From positions 744,001-808,000 of the forward strand of contig NZ_JBCFYD010000002.1 in assembly GCF_038594945.1 (NCBI RefSeq): a stretch of 64,000 nucleotides of DNA, given 5' to 3'. The position numbers and the translations under genes are program-made. The notes under the pieces are model-generated. The model saw only the letters and a list, made by a program, of their open reading frames with translations, searched no databases and was not told the origin of the DNA. Shown in pieces: positions 53,149 through 63,956 of the stretch (position 1 is its first letter; the number at the start of each line of letters is the position of its first letter). Source of the DNA: Fodinibius sp. Rm-B-1B1-1. Lineage in GTDB: Bacteria > Bacteroidota > Rhodothermia > Balneolales > Balneolaceae.

Positions 53149-55701
53149 ATGAAGAAAATAATTAAAAAGTTAACTCCTTTTATTAGCATCATCTTTTTTG
53201 CCTTTGCGCTGTGGTTTCTCCACGAAGAACTGCAGCAATACAACATGGCAGAAGTGATGACGCAACTGGCGGATATCCCCAATCACTATATTTTATTTTC
53301 GTTGATACTGTCAGCGCTGAGCTACCTGCTGCTCACCGGTTATGACGCCCTGGCCGTGCGGTATATTGGTGAAAAGTTGGAGCCAGGTAAGATAATTCGT
53401 GCGGGTTTTGTAGGCTACGCTTTTAGCCATAATATCGGTCTGGCTTTGATTACTGGTGGCTCAATTCGGTATCGTATCTATTCTGTATGGGGATTTTCGG
53501 GTCTGCAGGTTACCCAGATCATGGCCTTTAGCTCCTTTACATTATGGATTGGATTTTGTGCTATAGGAGGCTTAGCGCTCATTTTTGCCACTCCGAACTT
53601 GCCAAATGATGTAATGATTCCCTTTGTATCGTTACGCATTTTGGGGGTAATATTGCTGCTGATGGTGATTGCTTATATTTGGGCAAGTTACAAGTTTAAA
53701 AAAGAGATTAATTATAAAAGCTGGTCTTTCGAATTTCCCGATTCTAAATTAGCATTACGGCAGGTAGCGATTGCCTCTGTTGATTGGTTGTTAATGGCAT
53801 CGGTGCTGTATGTATTATTGCCGGATGTGGGAGTCAGTTTTTTTAGTTTTGTAGGAGCTTTTTTACTGGCACAAATTGCGGGATTGTTTAGTCAGGTTCC
53901 CGGTGGGTTAGGTGTTTTTGAATCCATCATGTTGATGTATTTGACGAATTTTATGCCCGGCTCTCAAGTGCTGAGTATTTTGGTGGTATATCGCATTATT
54001 TATTACATATTACCGTTATTGGGGGCACTGGTGGTATTGGGATATCAAGAGTACATTGTAAACCGCCGGAAGATGAAAGTGCTCCAGCGGAAAGCTGCAA
54101 GCTGGGTCCCCCGAGTGGTTCCCCAAGTAATGAGTTTCTCCATATTTGTTGGTGGTACCATTTTACTATTTTCGGGAGCCTTGCCCTCCGATGTGCCCCG
54201 AATGGAGTGGCTTCAGCACTTTATTCCGTTGCCAGTTATTGAAATGTCGCACTTTTTTGCCAGCTTGGTAGGGGCTGCGCTCCTGGTTCTTGCCAGTGGG
54301 CTTCAACGCCGTAGTGATGGGGCTTACCACTTGACTATTGGGCTCCTCGTTTTTGGTATTCTCTTCTCACTGCTCAAGGGAGCGGATTACGAAGAAGCCT
54401 CTATTCTTTCGGTAATGCTGGTGGCTCTTCTTCCATGCCGCGACGAATTTCATCGTAAAGCTTCCCTATTTGATCAGCTATTCTCGGCACGTTGGTTTAC
54501 CCTTATAGTGATGGTATTAGCCAGTGCTATTTGGTTGGGCACTTTTTCGTATGGGCATGTTGAGTACCAAAAGGATCTATGGTGGCAATTTTCTCTGATG
54601 GGCGATGCGCCCCGTTATATGCGTGCAATGGTGGCCGTTTTAGGTTTTTCGTTAATAGCAGGACTTATAAAATTACTGCGTCCCAAACACCAGGAAACGG
54701 TGGAGCCGGGAGAACAGGAGCTAATTATTGCCAAAGAAATTATTCGAAAATCACAGGAAGCTTTATCTAATCTTGTATTGTTAGGGGATAAAGAACTGCT
54801 TATAAGTGAAGACCGAAATTCATTTATTATGTTTGGACGTGAGTCTCAAAACTGGATTGCCCTTGGCGATCCCGTGGGAGACCAAGATGAAGCTGAAGAT
54901 TTAATCTGGGAGTTTTATGACCAATGTACCAGTGAGGGATTCAGTCCCATATTTTACCAGACAGGTGAACAGTATTTAGATCACTATGTAGATTTAGGTC
55001 TCACCCTCTACAAGTTGGGGGAAGAAGCACATATTCCGCTAAAAGATTTTGATCCGCAAGAGACAATAAACTCTAACATATGGTCTGGCCATAAGCAATT
55101 AAAAGAGCGGGGATATACATTTGAAATATTATCCCCCAATGCCTTTGGCAGATATTTGCCTGAACTCCAATCAATTTCAGAAGAAAGTCTTGCAGCACGC
55201 AATAAAAAAGAGCGGGGGTTTTCGGTGGGATATTTTGATGAGGCTTACTTGAGCAACTTTCCTATTGCAGTAGTCAAAAAAGAAGGACAGATGCTGGCTT
55301 TTTCAAATATTTTGACGGGTTCAGAAAAGCATGAATTAACAACGGATTTATTGCGATATCGGCCGGAATCTCCTGTGGGTATTATCGATTTTATGCTTAT
55401 TGAGACGATGCTTTGGGGACATAAGCAGGAATATTCATTCTTCAATTTGGGTATGGCTCCACTGTCGGGGATGGAAGAGCATGATTTTTCTCCGGGATGG
55501 AGTAAGTTGGCTAACTTTGTGTATACGTATGGCGAAAATATTTATGGATTTAAAAAGGTACGTATGTATAAGCGGCAATTTAATCCCGAATGGCACCCCA
55601 AATTTTTAGTTGGACCTGGCGGATGGGCGCTTCCACGGGTATTGTCAAGCCTTACAAATATTGTATCCGGTGGATTTGAAAGCATTATGAGTAAGCGGTA
55701 G
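53149..55701 (+). CDS. mprF: MprF-like phosphatidylglycerol lysyltransferase/flippase
   Basis: An 850-residue membrane protein. The N-terminal half has about 14 predicted helices of the UPF0104/LPG flippase type (SQVPGGLGVFESIMLMYL is a marker). The C-terminal DUF2156 domain (about 530-840) shows SFIMFGRESQNWIALGDPVG, FSVGYFDEAYLSNFPIAVV and FNLGMAPLSGM, the aminoacyl-tRNA-dependent transferase signatures. It adds lysine or alanine to phosphatidylglycerol and flips it outward, reducing surface charge and resisting cationic peptides. The amino acid used cannot be read from sequence. Confidence 0.9.
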   Translation: MKKIIKKLTPFISIIFFAFALWFLHEELQQYNMAEVMTQLADIPNHYILFSLILSALSYLLLTGYDALAVRYIGEKLEPGKIIRAGFVGYAFSHNIGLALITGGSIRYRIYSVWGFSGLQVTQIMAFSSFTLWIGFCAIGGLALIFATPNLPNDVMIPFVSLRILGVILLLMVIAYIWASYKFKKEINYKSWSFEFPDSKLALRQVAIASVDWLLMASVLYVLLPDVGVSFFSFVGAFLLAQIAGLFSQVPGGLGVFESIMLMYLTNFMPGSQVLSILVVYRIIYYILPLLGALVVLGYQEYIVNRRKMKVLQRKAASWVPRVVPQVMSFSIFVGGTILLFSGALPSDVPRMEWLQHFIPLPVIEMSHFFASLVGAALLVLASGLQRRSDGAYHLTIGLLVFGILFSLLKGADYEEASILSVMLVALLPCRDEFHRKASLFDQLFSARWFTLIVMVLASAIWLGTFSYGHVEYQKDLWWQFSLMGDAPRYMRAMVAVLGFSLIAGLIKLLRPKHQETVEPGEQELIIAKEIIRKSQEALSNLVLLGDKELLISEDRNSFIMFGRESQNWIALGDPVGDQDEAEDLIWEFYDQCTSEGFSPIFYQTGEQYLDHYVDLGLTLYKLGEEAHIPLKDFDPQETINSNIWSGHKQLKERGYTFEILSPNAFGRYLPELQSISEESLAARNKKERGFSVGYFDEAYLSNFPIAVVKKEGQMLAFSNILTGSEKHELTTDLLRYRPESPVGIIDFMLIETMLWGHKQEYSFFNLGMAPLSGMEEHDFSPGWSKLANFVYTYGENIYGFKKVRMYKRQFNPEWHPKFLVGPGGWALPRVLSSLTNIVSGGFESIMSKR

Positions 55702-55707
55702 GTCGTT

Positions 55708-55746
55708 TTTGAATGACTTTGAAATAAAAAAAGTCATTCAAATTTC
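55708..55746 (+). terminator. mprF terminator hairpin
   Basis: TTTGAATGACTTT (55708-55720) and AAAGTCATTCAAA (55730-55742) form a perfect 13-bp stem with a 9-nt loop, 7 bp after the mprF stop. It is AT-rich with only a short T run (TTT), so termination may be moderate. It lies 50 bp before icmF. Confidence 0.7.
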
Positions 55747-55794
55747 TTACATTCCCACTCTAACCGAACCACCCGAAATTCAAGCAATATATTT

Positions 55795-58700
55795 ATGTCA
55801 AAAGACACAATGACAGCTGATCAGGAGCCGCAAACTGACGGTAAGGAACATTCGGCCAGTAAAAAAGATAGTCGCCCGGAAGTTTATAATGCAGAGCATA
55901 ATATTCGTTTTGTAACGGCTGCAAGCCTTTTTGACGGACATGATGCCAGCATAAATATTATGCGCCGCATTTTGCAGAGTAGCGGAGCAGAGGTTATTCA
56001 CCTGGGACATAATCGGTCGGTTCAGGAGATTGTTGACTGTGCTATTCAAGAAGATGTGCAGGGAATTGCTGTAAGTTCCTACCAGGGTGGACACATGGAA
56101 TATTTTAAGTATATGGTGGACCTGCTTGAAGAACGAGGGGCATCTCACATCAACGTATTTGGTGGGGGCGGTGGTGTCATTGTAGGTGACGAAATTGAAG
56201 AGCTTCACGAAGCAGGTGTTTGTCGCATTTTTTCTGTGGAGGACGGTAGCGAAATGGGCTTGCAGGGGATGATCAATTATATGCTCGAAAAATGTGATTT
56301 TGACACTGCAGACATCGAAGAAGTAAGTGCTCAGGATATTTTGAAGCGAGATACCAAAGCATTGGCTCGATGTATTTCAGCTTTGGAAAATGAGCACGAA
56401 AACATTATAAAATTTGAAGATGATAAGCTTTTTGATGGGGATGGAAATATAATTCCGGCGCAAAAAAATGGAAAACCTATTCCATTGGTAGGAATTACTG
56501 GTACAGGCGGAGCCGGAAAAAGCTCCCTTACCGACGAACTAATTCGACGTTTCTTGACAGAATTTGAAGATATCAATATTGCAGTCATTTCTATTGATCC
56601 TTCTAAAGTCCGGACCGGTGGAGCACTGCTTGGTGATCGGATCCGTATGAACAGCCTTGATCCAGAACGCGTTTATATGCGGAGTTTGGCAACACGAGCA
56701 AGTAACCGGGCAACAAGTCAGTCGGTGAAAGGTGCTATTGAGATTTGTAAGACGGCCGGATTTGACTTGGTGATTGTTGAAACCAGTGGTATTGGTCAGA
56801 GTGATACGGAAATTGTTAATATCTCTGATATTCCCCTGTATGTGATGACCAGCGAATATGGAGCAGCTACACAGCTCGAAAAGATTAATATGCTTGATTT
56901 AGCGGAGCTGGTGGTGCTCAATAAGTTTGAAAAGAAAGGCTCGCTCGATGCACTGCGCGATGTACGGAAGCAGATGAAACGCAACCGAGGAGCGTGGGAT
57001 TTAGATCCTGAAGCCATGCCTGTGTACCCAACCATTGCCGCGCAGTTTAATGATGAGGGGGTAAACCGGTTGTTCAAAGCGATTGTCGATAAGGTCAATA
57101 GTCACTACGGTATTAATTGGGAAACAAAGCTTTATACCAATGCTGAACCAGCCGAGGATATTCAGGCGCAATCGATTATTCCTGGAAAGCGTCAGCGGTA
57201 TTTGTCTGATATTTCTGATACTATCCGTGATTACCACAGCTGGGTTGAAGAACAGGTTGAGATTGCAAGTAAACTTGAAAATGTAAGCGGTACCATTGAG
57301 CAAGTTGACCGTTGGGATCCGGATGAAAAAGATGAGCTTAAAGTGAAACTTAAATCGATGCGAGAGCACTGGCTCAGCAAGTTGGATTCACACTGTAAAA
57401 ATATTTTAGAAGGCTGGGATGAATTGTACGAAGAGTATCAGCAGGAGTATGTAGAAGTGCAGGTGCGTGATAAAACGTTCAAAAACAAAATGTACCGGAA
57501 GTCGCTAAGTGGGCTGGATATTCCACGGGTGGCCTTACCTAAAACAAATCATAAGGGGGAACAGCTAAAGTTTGCGCTAAAAGAGAATTTGCCTGGCTAT
57601 TATCCCTTTACGGCCGGCGTGTTTGAGTTTAAGCGTGAAGGCGAAGACCCTACGAGAATGTTTGCCGGAGAAGGGACGCCTGAGCGTACAAACAAGCGAT
57701 TTCACTATCTCAGTGAGGGTATGCCGGCTGCGCGACTTTCAACAGCTTTTGATTCGGTAACGTTGTACGGCGAAGATCCGGACCATCGTCCTGATATTTA
57801 TGGAAAGGTTGGAAATTCAGGCGTAAGCATTTGTACGCTGGATGATATGAAGAAATTGTATTCCGGTTTTGAGCTTACATCCCGTAAGACATCCGTATCA
57901 ATGACGATCAATGGACCTGCACCAATGATTCTGGCGATGTTTATGAATACGGCCATTGATCAGGAGGTAGAACGGTATCTGAAAGAAAATGGCAAGTGGG
58001 AAGAAGCGCAGCAGAAAATTAAAGAGTATTTTGAAGAGCGGGGCGTTGAGCAACCACAATATAACAATGAGCTTCCGGCTACTAATGATGGATTTGGACT
58101 TGGTCTGCTCGGCATCTCTGGTGACCAGTTAGTAGATGAGGAAACCTACGAAGAGATCAAAGAAGAAGCACTATCGGTGGTGCGTGGTACGGTGCAGGCA
58201 GATATCCTTAAAGAAGATCAGGCGCAGAATACGTGCATTTTCTCCACTGAATTTGCCCTTAAAATGATGGGAGATATCCAGCAGTATTTTACTGATCACA
58301 AAGTTCGTAATTACTACTCAGTTTCGATCTCTGGGTATCACATTGCCGAAGCAGGAGCAAATCCCATCACCCAAGCCGCTTTTACACTGGCCAATGGGTT
58401 TACCTATGTAGAATATTACTTATCCCGCGGCATGGATATTGATGATTTTGCCCATAACTTATCCTTCTTTTTTAGTAATGGATTGGATCCCGAATATGCG
58501 GTAATTGGCCGCGTAGCGAGACGTATTTGGGCGGTAGCTATGCGCGAAAAGTATGGTGCCAATGAGCGTTCGCAGAAGCTTAAGTATCATATTCAGACAA
58601 GTGGTCGTTCGTTGCACGCACAGGAGATTCAATTCAATGACATTCGTACTACGCTTCAGGCACTGATGGCGATTTACGATAATTGCAATTCGTTGCATAC

Positions 58701-59289
58701 CAATGCTTACGACGAGGCAATTACAACTCCCACTGAAGAGTCGGTGCGACGGGCATTGGCTATTCAGCTGATTATCAATAAAGAAATGGGACCTGCTCAA
58801 AACGAAAATATCAATCAAGGGTCATATTTCATTGAAGAAATGACAGACCTTGTTGAGGAAGCTATTCTCTCTGAATTTGATCGTCTGACAAACCGTGGCG
58901 GAGTGTTAGGTGCCATGGAAAATATGTATCAGCGAGGTAAAATTCAGGATGAGAGTCTGCATTATGAATCAAAAAAACATAGTGGAGAAAAACCTATCAT
59001 TGGGGTTAATACCTTTTTGAATGAGGATGCCGAACAACCCGAAGAAGAGAAAAAGGTTGATCTTATCCGTTCTTCCAAAGAAGAAAAGGAACAGCAAATC
59101 CAAAGTGTAGAAGCCTTCTGGGAGCGTAATGAGAGAGAAGCCGATGAAGCAATTGAACGTCTTAAGGAGGTGGCTCGAAACAATGGTAATATCTTTGAAG
59201 AGCTTATGGAAACGGTGAAAGTCGCTTCTCTTGGAGAGATTTCGAACGCTCTGTATGAGGTTGGCGGACAGTATCGTCGGAATATGTAA
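55795..59289 (+). CDS. icmF: Fused isobutyryl-CoA mutase (IcmF)
   Basis: An 1164-residue three-part fusion. Residues 40-175 are a B12-binding domain ([13 protein letters not shown], with cobalt-ligand His49, and [12 protein letters not shown]). Residues 225-420 are a MeaI-type G-protein chaperone (Walker [10 protein letters not shown] near 236). The rest is the adenosylcobalamin mutase barrel ([30 protein letters not shown]). It interconverts isobutyryl- and butyryl-CoA, with the G domain loading and guarding the cofactor. Related fusions act on pivalyl- or isovaleryl-CoA; substrate residues were not checked. No methylmalonyl-CoA genes are nearby. Confidence 0.92.
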   Translation: MSKDTMTADQEPQTDGKEHSASKKDSRPEVYNAEHNIRFVTAASLFDGHDASINIMRRILQSSGAEVIHLGHNRSVQEIVDCAIQEDVQGIAVSSYQGGHMEYFKYMVDLLEERGASHINVFGGGGGVIVGDEIEELHEAGVCRIFSVEDGSEMGLQGMINYMLEKCDFDTADIEEVSAQDILKRDTKALARCISALENEHENIIKFEDDKLFDGDGNIIPAQKNGKPIPLVGITGTGGAGKSSLTDELIRRFLTEFEDINIAVISIDPSKVRTGGALLGDRIRMNSLDPERVYMRSLATRASNRATSQSVKGAIEICKTAGFDLVIVETSGIGQSDTEIVNISDIPLYVMTSEYGAATQLEKINMLDLAELVVLNKFEKKGSLDALRDVRKQMKRNRGAWDLDPEAMPVYPTIAAQFNDEGVNRLFKAIVDKVNSHYGINWETKLYTNAEPAEDIQAQSIIPGKRQRYLSDISDTIRDYHSWVEEQVEIASKLENVSGTIEQVDRWDPDEKDELKVKLKSMREHWLSKLDSHCKNILEGWDELYEEYQQEYVEVQVRDKTFKNKMYRKSLSGLDIPRVALPKTNHKGEQLKFALKENLPGYYPFTAGVFEFKREGEDPTRMFAGEGTPERTNKRFHYLSEGMPAARLSTAFDSVTLYGEDPDHRPDIYGKVGNSGVSICTLDDMKKLYSGFELTSRKTSVSMTINGPAPMILAMFMNTAIDQEVERYLKENGKWEEAQQKIKEYFEERGVEQPQYNNELPATNDGFGLGLLGISGDQLVDEETYEEIKEEALSVVRGTVQADILKEDQAQNTCIFSTEFALKMMGDIQQYFTDHKVRNYYSVSISGYHIAEAGANPITQAAFTLANGFTYVEYYLSRGMDIDDFAHNLSFFFSNGLDPEYAVIGRVARRIWAVAMREKYGANERSQKLKYHIQTSGRSLHAQEIQFNDIRTTLQALMAIYDNCNSLHTNAYDEAITTPTEESVRRALAIQLIINKEMGPAQNENINQGSYFIEEMTDLVEEAILSEFDRLTNRGGVLGAMENMYQRGKIQDESLHYESKKHSGEKPIIGVNTFLNEDAEQPEEEKKVDLIRSSKEEKEQQIQSVEAFWERNEREADEAIERLKEVARNNGNIFEELMETVKVASLGEISNALYEVGGQYRRNM

Positions 59290-59317
59290 TCTATTTTCTA
59301 ATTATACATTAGCTAAA

Positions 59318-60109
59318 ATGAAGCGAGTATTATTAACGGTAATATTACTATTTCTATTTTTCGGAACGACAAAGGCTCAGTTAACTGATTTTAAAGCTCA
59401 GACTTTTACGGATAGCACAGGACAAGAATTGCAGTATCGCATATTGAAACCTGCAGATTATGATAGCTCCAAAAGCTATCCGTTGGTATTATTTCTGCAT
59501 GGGGCTGGTGAGCGAGGGGATGATAATTTTAGTCAGCTTAAGTGGGGTGTGTCTCACTTGGCAGAGCCAAAGATGAGGGAAAAGTATCCCGCCTTTATCG
59601 TTGCACCACAAATGCCTGAGGGAGCGGTTTGGTCTCAGCTTATTACAAGTCGTGATACTACATCGTATACCGCTTCAATGGGTCAAACTCCAACCAAGCC
59701 AATGAGGTTGACGATAGAATTGTTGAAGCAACTCCAGGAAGAGTATCCTGTGGATTCCAATCGTCTTTATGTAACGGGTATTTCGATGGGCGGATTTGGT
59801 ACCTTTGATCTAATTCAGCGTTTTCCTAATAAATTTGCTGCCGCTGTTCCTGTTTGTGGTGGAGGTGATACAACTACTGCATTTATGCTGACGGACATTC
59901 CACTTTGGGTCTTTCATGGAACGAATGATGATGTAGTTCAACCAGAGTTTTCTCGATCGATGATCGAGGCAATACGCATTGCAGGCGGTAGCCCCGGATA
60001 TACTGAATACCCAGATGAAGGGCATGTAGGGGCCTGGGTACAGGCTTATCGAAATCCGCATCTTTATGAATGGATGTTTAGTAAAGAGTTGAACGCGGGT
60101 AACAACTGA
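59318..60109 (+). CDS. Secreted alpha/beta esterase (PHB-depolymerase/CE1-like)
   Basis: A 263-residue secreted hydrolase. The signal peptide is MKRVLLTVILLFLFFGTTKA. YPLVLFLHGAGERGDDNFSQ is the oxyanion region; nucleophile Ser is in TGISMGGFGTFDL, Asp in HGTNDDVV and His in PDEGHVGAW. It fits prolyl-oligopeptidase/CE1-type esterases that act on sugar or ferulate esters. The ATG at 59318 is chosen over an in-frame one at 59231 inside icmF, because it begins the signal peptide. It may cooperate with the downstream sugar-metabolism genes; that is inference. Confidence 0.8.
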   Translation: MKRVLLTVILLFLFFGTTKAQLTDFKAQTFTDSTGQELQYRILKPADYDSSKSYPLVLFLHGAGERGDDNFSQLKWGVSHLAEPKMREKYPAFIVAPQMPEGAVWSQLITSRDTTSYTASMGQTPTKPMRLTIELLKQLQEEYPVDSNRLYVTGISMGGFGTFDLIQRFPNKFAAAVPVCGGGDTTTAFMLTDIPLWVFHGTNDDVVQPEFSRSMIEAIRIAGGSPGYTEYPDEGHVGAWVQAYRNPHLYEWMFSKELNAGNN

Positions 60110-60460
60110 GCCTTATTAATTTAAGTGTATCTCTGTTATTACCGGTTGATACTGCAAAGGGGAGGATTGACTTATTATTTGCTTTGCACTTCACTCATCT
60201 TATCCGGAAAAATATGCCAATTCCTTTTTATTTGTTCGGTTACCTACAGAATATTTTCAAATATAAATGGAGAACCAGTATTGCTCATCGTATGATGCAT
60301 TATAAGTACCTTTGATAGCAGGTTTAGTCACTACTATGTTATTGATTCCAGAGGAGGTAAAGGGAACAAACCATATGAATAAAATGATGAGGTTTTGATC
60401 TTTCTATTTGTATAAGTGAATAATTTCTTATTGTTTAAATCCAAACTAAACGGATCTAAA
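60110..60460. other. Gene-free gap before the sugar cluster
   Basis: About 350 bases with no recognised gene, RNA or repeat. A 33-codon ORF (60214-60315) is present, without ribosome site or similarity to anything known, and is treated as chance. The promoter of the following cluster should be here, but no clear element was identified. Confidence 0.4.
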
Positions 60461-61402
60461 ATGGACAGAAAGAAATTTCTTCAGTTGGGAAGTTTTGCCG
60501 CCGCATCAGTAGGCATACCAGGTATTTTAACAGCAGCAGCCCCACAAGCAAATCCCAAGGATCTCTTTTTTGATATTTCACTTGCACAATGGAGCTTACA
60601 TCGAGCATTGTTTGATGGGAAAATAGATCATTTGGAATTTCCTCAAACGGCAAAAAATGAGTTTGGAATAACAGCTGTGGAATATGTGAACCAGTTTTTT
60701 GCCGATAAAGCGGAAGACAAATCATATCTTGATGAGATGAACAGCCGTTGCGAAGATTTAGGAGTTGACCAAGTGTTAATTATGGTCGATGGAGAGGGTG
60801 ATTTGGCTATTCAGGATGATAAAAAACGAATTGAAGGGGTAGAAAACCACTACAAATGGGTTGAGGCGGCTCAACATCTGGGATGCCATTCGATCCGGGT
60901 AAATCTGTATGGCGATGGAACAGCCGAAGAACAAAAGAGAGCTGCTGTTGATAGCCTGGGACGTTTGGCTGAATTTGCACGGGATTATAATATTAATATT
61001 GCCGTAGAAAATCACGGCGGTTATTCGTCTGACGGTCAGTGGCTTGTAGATGTAATGAAGCAAGTGAACATGGATAATTGTGGAACGCTTCCTGATTTTG
61101 GTAATTTTTGTGTAAAAAGAGAAAATGATGCCCGATGGGATGGAGCATGCATTGAGAAATATGATCGATATCAAGGAGTAAAAGAGCTAATGTCTTTTGC
61201 GAAGGGAGTGAGTGCAAAAAGTTATGCATTTGGTGAAAATGGATTAGAAACAACAATAGATTTTACAAGGATGCTCAACATTATTCATAAAGCTGGATAT
61301 TCCGGATATATAGGTGTGGAATACGAAGGAGATAAGCACAACGAATATGACGGCATTCAGGCAACTAAGGAGTTATTGATAAAGTTGGGACAAGAATTTT
61401 AG
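60461..61402 (+). CDS. Secreted sugar phosphate isomerase/epimerase-like TIM barrel
   Basis: A 313-residue AP-endonuclease-2-type TIM barrel with an N-terminal export signal MDRKKFLQLGSFAAASVGIP, Tat-like but with KK in place of RR. ISLAQWSLHRALFDGKIDHL, VEYVNQFF, SIRVNLYG and IAVENHGGYSSDG are the barrel strands with metal-binding His and Glu. Exported members of this family often accompany Gfo/Idh/MocA and DUF1080 proteins in sugar-oxidising clusters. The ATG at 60461 starts the signal; an upstream GTG at 60416 adds an unlikely tail. Confidence 0.8.
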   Translation: MDRKKFLQLGSFAAASVGIPGILTAAAPQANPKDLFFDISLAQWSLHRALFDGKIDHLEFPQTAKNEFGITAVEYVNQFFADKAEDKSYLDEMNSRCEDLGVDQVLIMVDGEGDLAIQDDKKRIEGVENHYKWVEAAQHLGCHSIRVNLYGDGTAEEQKRAAVDSLGRLAEFARDYNINIAVENHGGYSSDGQWLVDVMKQVNMDNCGTLPDFGNFCVKRENDARWDGACIEKYDRYQGVKELMSFAKGVSAKSYAFGENGLETTIDFTRMLNIIHKAGYSGYIGVEYEGDKHNEYDGIQATKELLIKLGQEF

Positions 61403-61526
61403 CATGAGTGCCATCGGGGATAAACTGTTTGCATAAAATTGAAACTCGAATCAATATTTTTTAAATACTGCCTAATTAAAATTCGAGTCGAGGCAGGAAG
61501 CAATACTCAAGATTATACGCAACAAT

Positions 61527-63017
61527 ATGGGCACAAATGATGATAGCCAAAAGAAGAAGGGGGTATCCAGACAAGAATTTTTAAAAACATCGGGGATTTT
61601 GGCGGCAGGCTTTTCTATTGTACCGAGTTCAGTTGTTGCAGGCCTTGGCAATAAACCACCGAGTGATAAGCTAAATATTGCTGGGATTGGGGTAGGAGGA
61701 ATGGGAAGGGCTAATTTGCACAATATGAACAGCGAAAATATTGTGGCGCTCTGCGATGTTGATTGGGATTATGCTGCTAAAACATTTAAGGATTATCCCG
61801 ATGCACAAAAGTTTGAAGACTACCGCCGCATGTTCGATGAGATGGGCGATGAAATTGATGCGGTAGTAATTGCCACGCCCGACCATACCCATTATGTAAC
61901 AGCTGCTGAAGCTATGAGACGGGGCAAGCATGTATTTCTTCAAAAACCACTAACTCATTCTGTTTATGAATCTCGCAAGCTGACAGAGATAGCCCGGGAA
62001 ACTGGTGTAGTTACACAAATGGGTAATCAGGGTAATTCTGCGGAAGGTATTCGAAAAATTTGTGAATGGATATGGAATGGGGAGATTGGCGAAGTTAAAG
62101 AAGTGCATGCATGGACAAATCGCCCCATTTGGCCGCAGGGATTAGAACAACCATCCGAGACCCCTTCTACACCTCCAACATTAAATTGGGATCTGTTTGT
62201 AGGTCCCGCTCCGTGGCGTCCCTATCATCCTTCATATACGCCCTGGAATTGGAGAGCTTGGTGGGATTATGGAACGGGTGCGCTCGGCGACATGGGATGT
62301 CATATTATTGATCCGGTATTCAAAGCACTGCAGCTGGGACATCCTGATACCATTGAAGGTAGTTCTACGCAACTCAATACCCAAAGTGCTCCGTTATCAG
62401 AGAAGGTGATCTACGAATTTCCCCGCAGACCTAAGAAAGGCAATATTGAGATGCCGCCAGTTAAATTCACTTGGTACGACGGTGGATTGATGCCCGAACG
62501 TCCGGAAAGTATTCCCGAAGGGAAAACGATGGGTGATAGTGGTGGAGGGGCTATGTTTGTTGGTTCTAAAGGAACCCTTATCTGTAGCACGTACGCTCTT
62601 GACCCCTATATTATTGGCCGAGAAGAAAATCCCCCCGAGGCTCCGGAAGTGTTTCGTCGTATTCCTGATGCTATGAATGGTGGCCACGAAATGGATTGGG
62701 TAGAAGCTTGTAAAGAAAATGACCCAGAGAAACCCAGTTCAAATTTTGAGTATGCTGGTCCTTTAAATGAAGTAGTTGTGATGGGAAATCTGGCTGTTCG
62801 GTTGCAAGGTCTGAAGCGAACATTACAATGGGATGGCGAAAATATGGAGATTACTAATATCGCTAAGGATGATGAAATTCGTGTCGTAACCAGCGACCGT
62901 TTTGAGGTTGTTAATGGAGATCCTCGTTTTGATACTTCATATGAGACTATTAATGCCAAAACAGCCGCTGGCCAATATATTAAAAGGTCATATCGTGACG
63001 GCTGGAGCTATAATTAA
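61527..63017 (+). CDS. Gfo/Idh/MocA family oxidoreductase, Tat-exported
   Basis: A 496-residue NAD(P)-linked oxidoreductase with a Tat-like signal (SRQEFLKTSGILAAGFSIVP). The Rossmann motif is AGIGVGGMGRANLH; VVIATPDHTHYVTAAEAM and KHVFLQKPLTHSVYESRKL (catalytic Lys in QKPL) are the family core, and the C-terminal substrate domain includes WRPYHPSYTPWNWRAWWDYG. Exported members may hold their cofactor tightly and work on glycosides in the periplasm. It follows the isomerase by 124 bp. Confidence 0.85.
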   Translation: MGTNDDSQKKKGVSRQEFLKTSGILAAGFSIVPSSVVAGLGNKPPSDKLNIAGIGVGGMGRANLHNMNSENIVALCDVDWDYAAKTFKDYPDAQKFEDYRRMFDEMGDEIDAVVIATPDHTHYVTAAEAMRRGKHVFLQKPLTHSVYESRKLTEIARETGVVTQMGNQGNSAEGIRKICEWIWNGEIGEVKEVHAWTNRPIWPQGLEQPSETPSTPPTLNWDLFVGPAPWRPYHPSYTPWNWRAWWDYGTGALGDMGCHIIDPVFKALQLGHPDTIEGSSTQLNTQSAPLSEKVIYEFPRRPKKGNIEMPPVKFTWYDGGLMPERPESIPEGKTMGDSGGGAMFVGSKGTLICSTYALDPYIIGREENPPEAPEVFRRIPDAMNGGHEMDWVEACKENDPEKPSSNFEYAGPLNEVVVMGNLAVRLQGLKRTLQWDGENMEITNIAKDDEIRVVTSDRFEVVNGDPRFDTSYETINAKTAAGQYIKRSYRDGWSYN

Positions 63018-63055
63018 AAAGTTAATTCGTAATCAATCATTAAAAATTAAATATT

Positions 63056-63844
63056 ATGAAACTGAGTAATACCCTATTAATTATTTTGCTGGGAGCAAGT
63101 TTGTTGATAGCAGGCTGCCAGTCTTCAGAGGAAGATGAATCCCAATCTCAAACCAAGGATGAAGTTGCTGTGAATACGTTAACCGAAGCTGAAAAAGAGG
63201 AAGGCTGGCAATTACTATTCGATGGAGAAGAGCCCAGTAAAAACTGGCGCGGTTACTGCAGTGAGACTTTTCCTGACAGTGGTTGGGTAGTAGAAGATAA
63301 CGCGCTCAAAGTTATGGGCTCGGGACAAGGTGAAGCCGGTGGAAGTGGTGGTGACATTATCACTAAAGAAAAGTATGGCAACTTTGAACTCGAGCTGGAA
63401 TGGAAGGTAGAAGAAGGGGGTAACAGCGGCATTTTTTATCTGGCCGAAGAGCTATGTGATGAAGGTGAACCAATCTGGAAAGCAGCTCCTGAATTTCAGA
63501 TTCTGGATAATGAAAATCATCCCGATGCAGAGCTTGGTGAGGATGGAAATCGTCAGGCCGCGGCTCTCTACGATATGGTTCCTGCAGATCCACAAAATGC
63601 TAATCCGTATGGTGAGTGGAATAAAGCACGCATTTTAGTATACCAGGGGACCGTAGTTCACTTCCAGAACGGGGAAAAAGTACTTGAGTATCATCTTTGG
63701 ACTGATGATTGGGAAGAAATGGTGGCTAACAGTAAATTCAATGACTTTCCCGGTTTTGCTGATGTAGCCAAAGAAGGATACATCGGCCTACAGGATCACG
63801 GAAATGATGTGTGGTTCCGAAATATCAAAATTAGAAAAAGATAG
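63056..63844 (+). CDS. DUF1080 (3-keto-disaccharide hydrolase-like) lipoprotein
   Basis: A 262-residue predicted lipoprotein (lipobox IAGC, Cys about 21) with a DUF1080 jelly-roll domain. GWQLLFDGEEPSKNWRGY, YGNFELELEWKVEEGGNSGI, PEFQILDNENHPDA and YIGLQDHGNDVWFRNIKI are the hallmark blocks. The domain is linked to hydrolysis of 3-keto glycosides. It lies between the Gfo/Idh/MocA gene and the start of a GMC-type oxidoreductase gene, which is the context expected for that chemistry. Confidence 0.82.
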   Translation: MKLSNTLLIILLGASLLIAGCQSSEEDESQSQTKDEVAVNTLTEAEKEEGWQLLFDGEEPSKNWRGYCSETFPDSGWVVEDNALKVMGSGQGEAGGSGGDIITKEKYGNFELELEWKVEEGGNSGIFYLAEELCDEGEPIWKAAPEFQILDNENHPDAELGEDGNRQAAALYDMVPADPQNANPYGEWNKARILVYQGTVVHFQNGEKVLEYHLWTDDWEEMVANSKFNDFPGFADVAKEGYIGLQDHGNDVWFRNIKIRKR

Positions 63845-63863
63845 GTCTGAAGCAGCTTATAGT

Positions 63864-63893
63864 ATGGTCTTCTTCCAGCGGGGAGGAGACCAT
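63864..63893 (+). terminator. Hairpin after the DUF1080 gene
   Basis: ATGGTCTTCTTCC (63864-63876) pairs with GGGAGGAGACCAT (63881-63893), 13 bp with two G-T wobbles, loop AGCG. The following sequence CTTTGGG has only a weak T run, so it may be a partial terminator or an mRNA-stabilising stem within the cluster. Confidence 0.6.
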
Positions 63894-63956
63894 CTTTGGG
63901 CCACCACAATTCAGTAGAAGGTTTTGCCAATTAAAAGTTTAAATAGTTAACGTTTT

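Noticed and set aside
60214-60315. 33-codon ORF in the gap before the sugar cluster
   Set aside because: No ribosome-binding site, no similarity to a known peptide, and its length is expected by chance.
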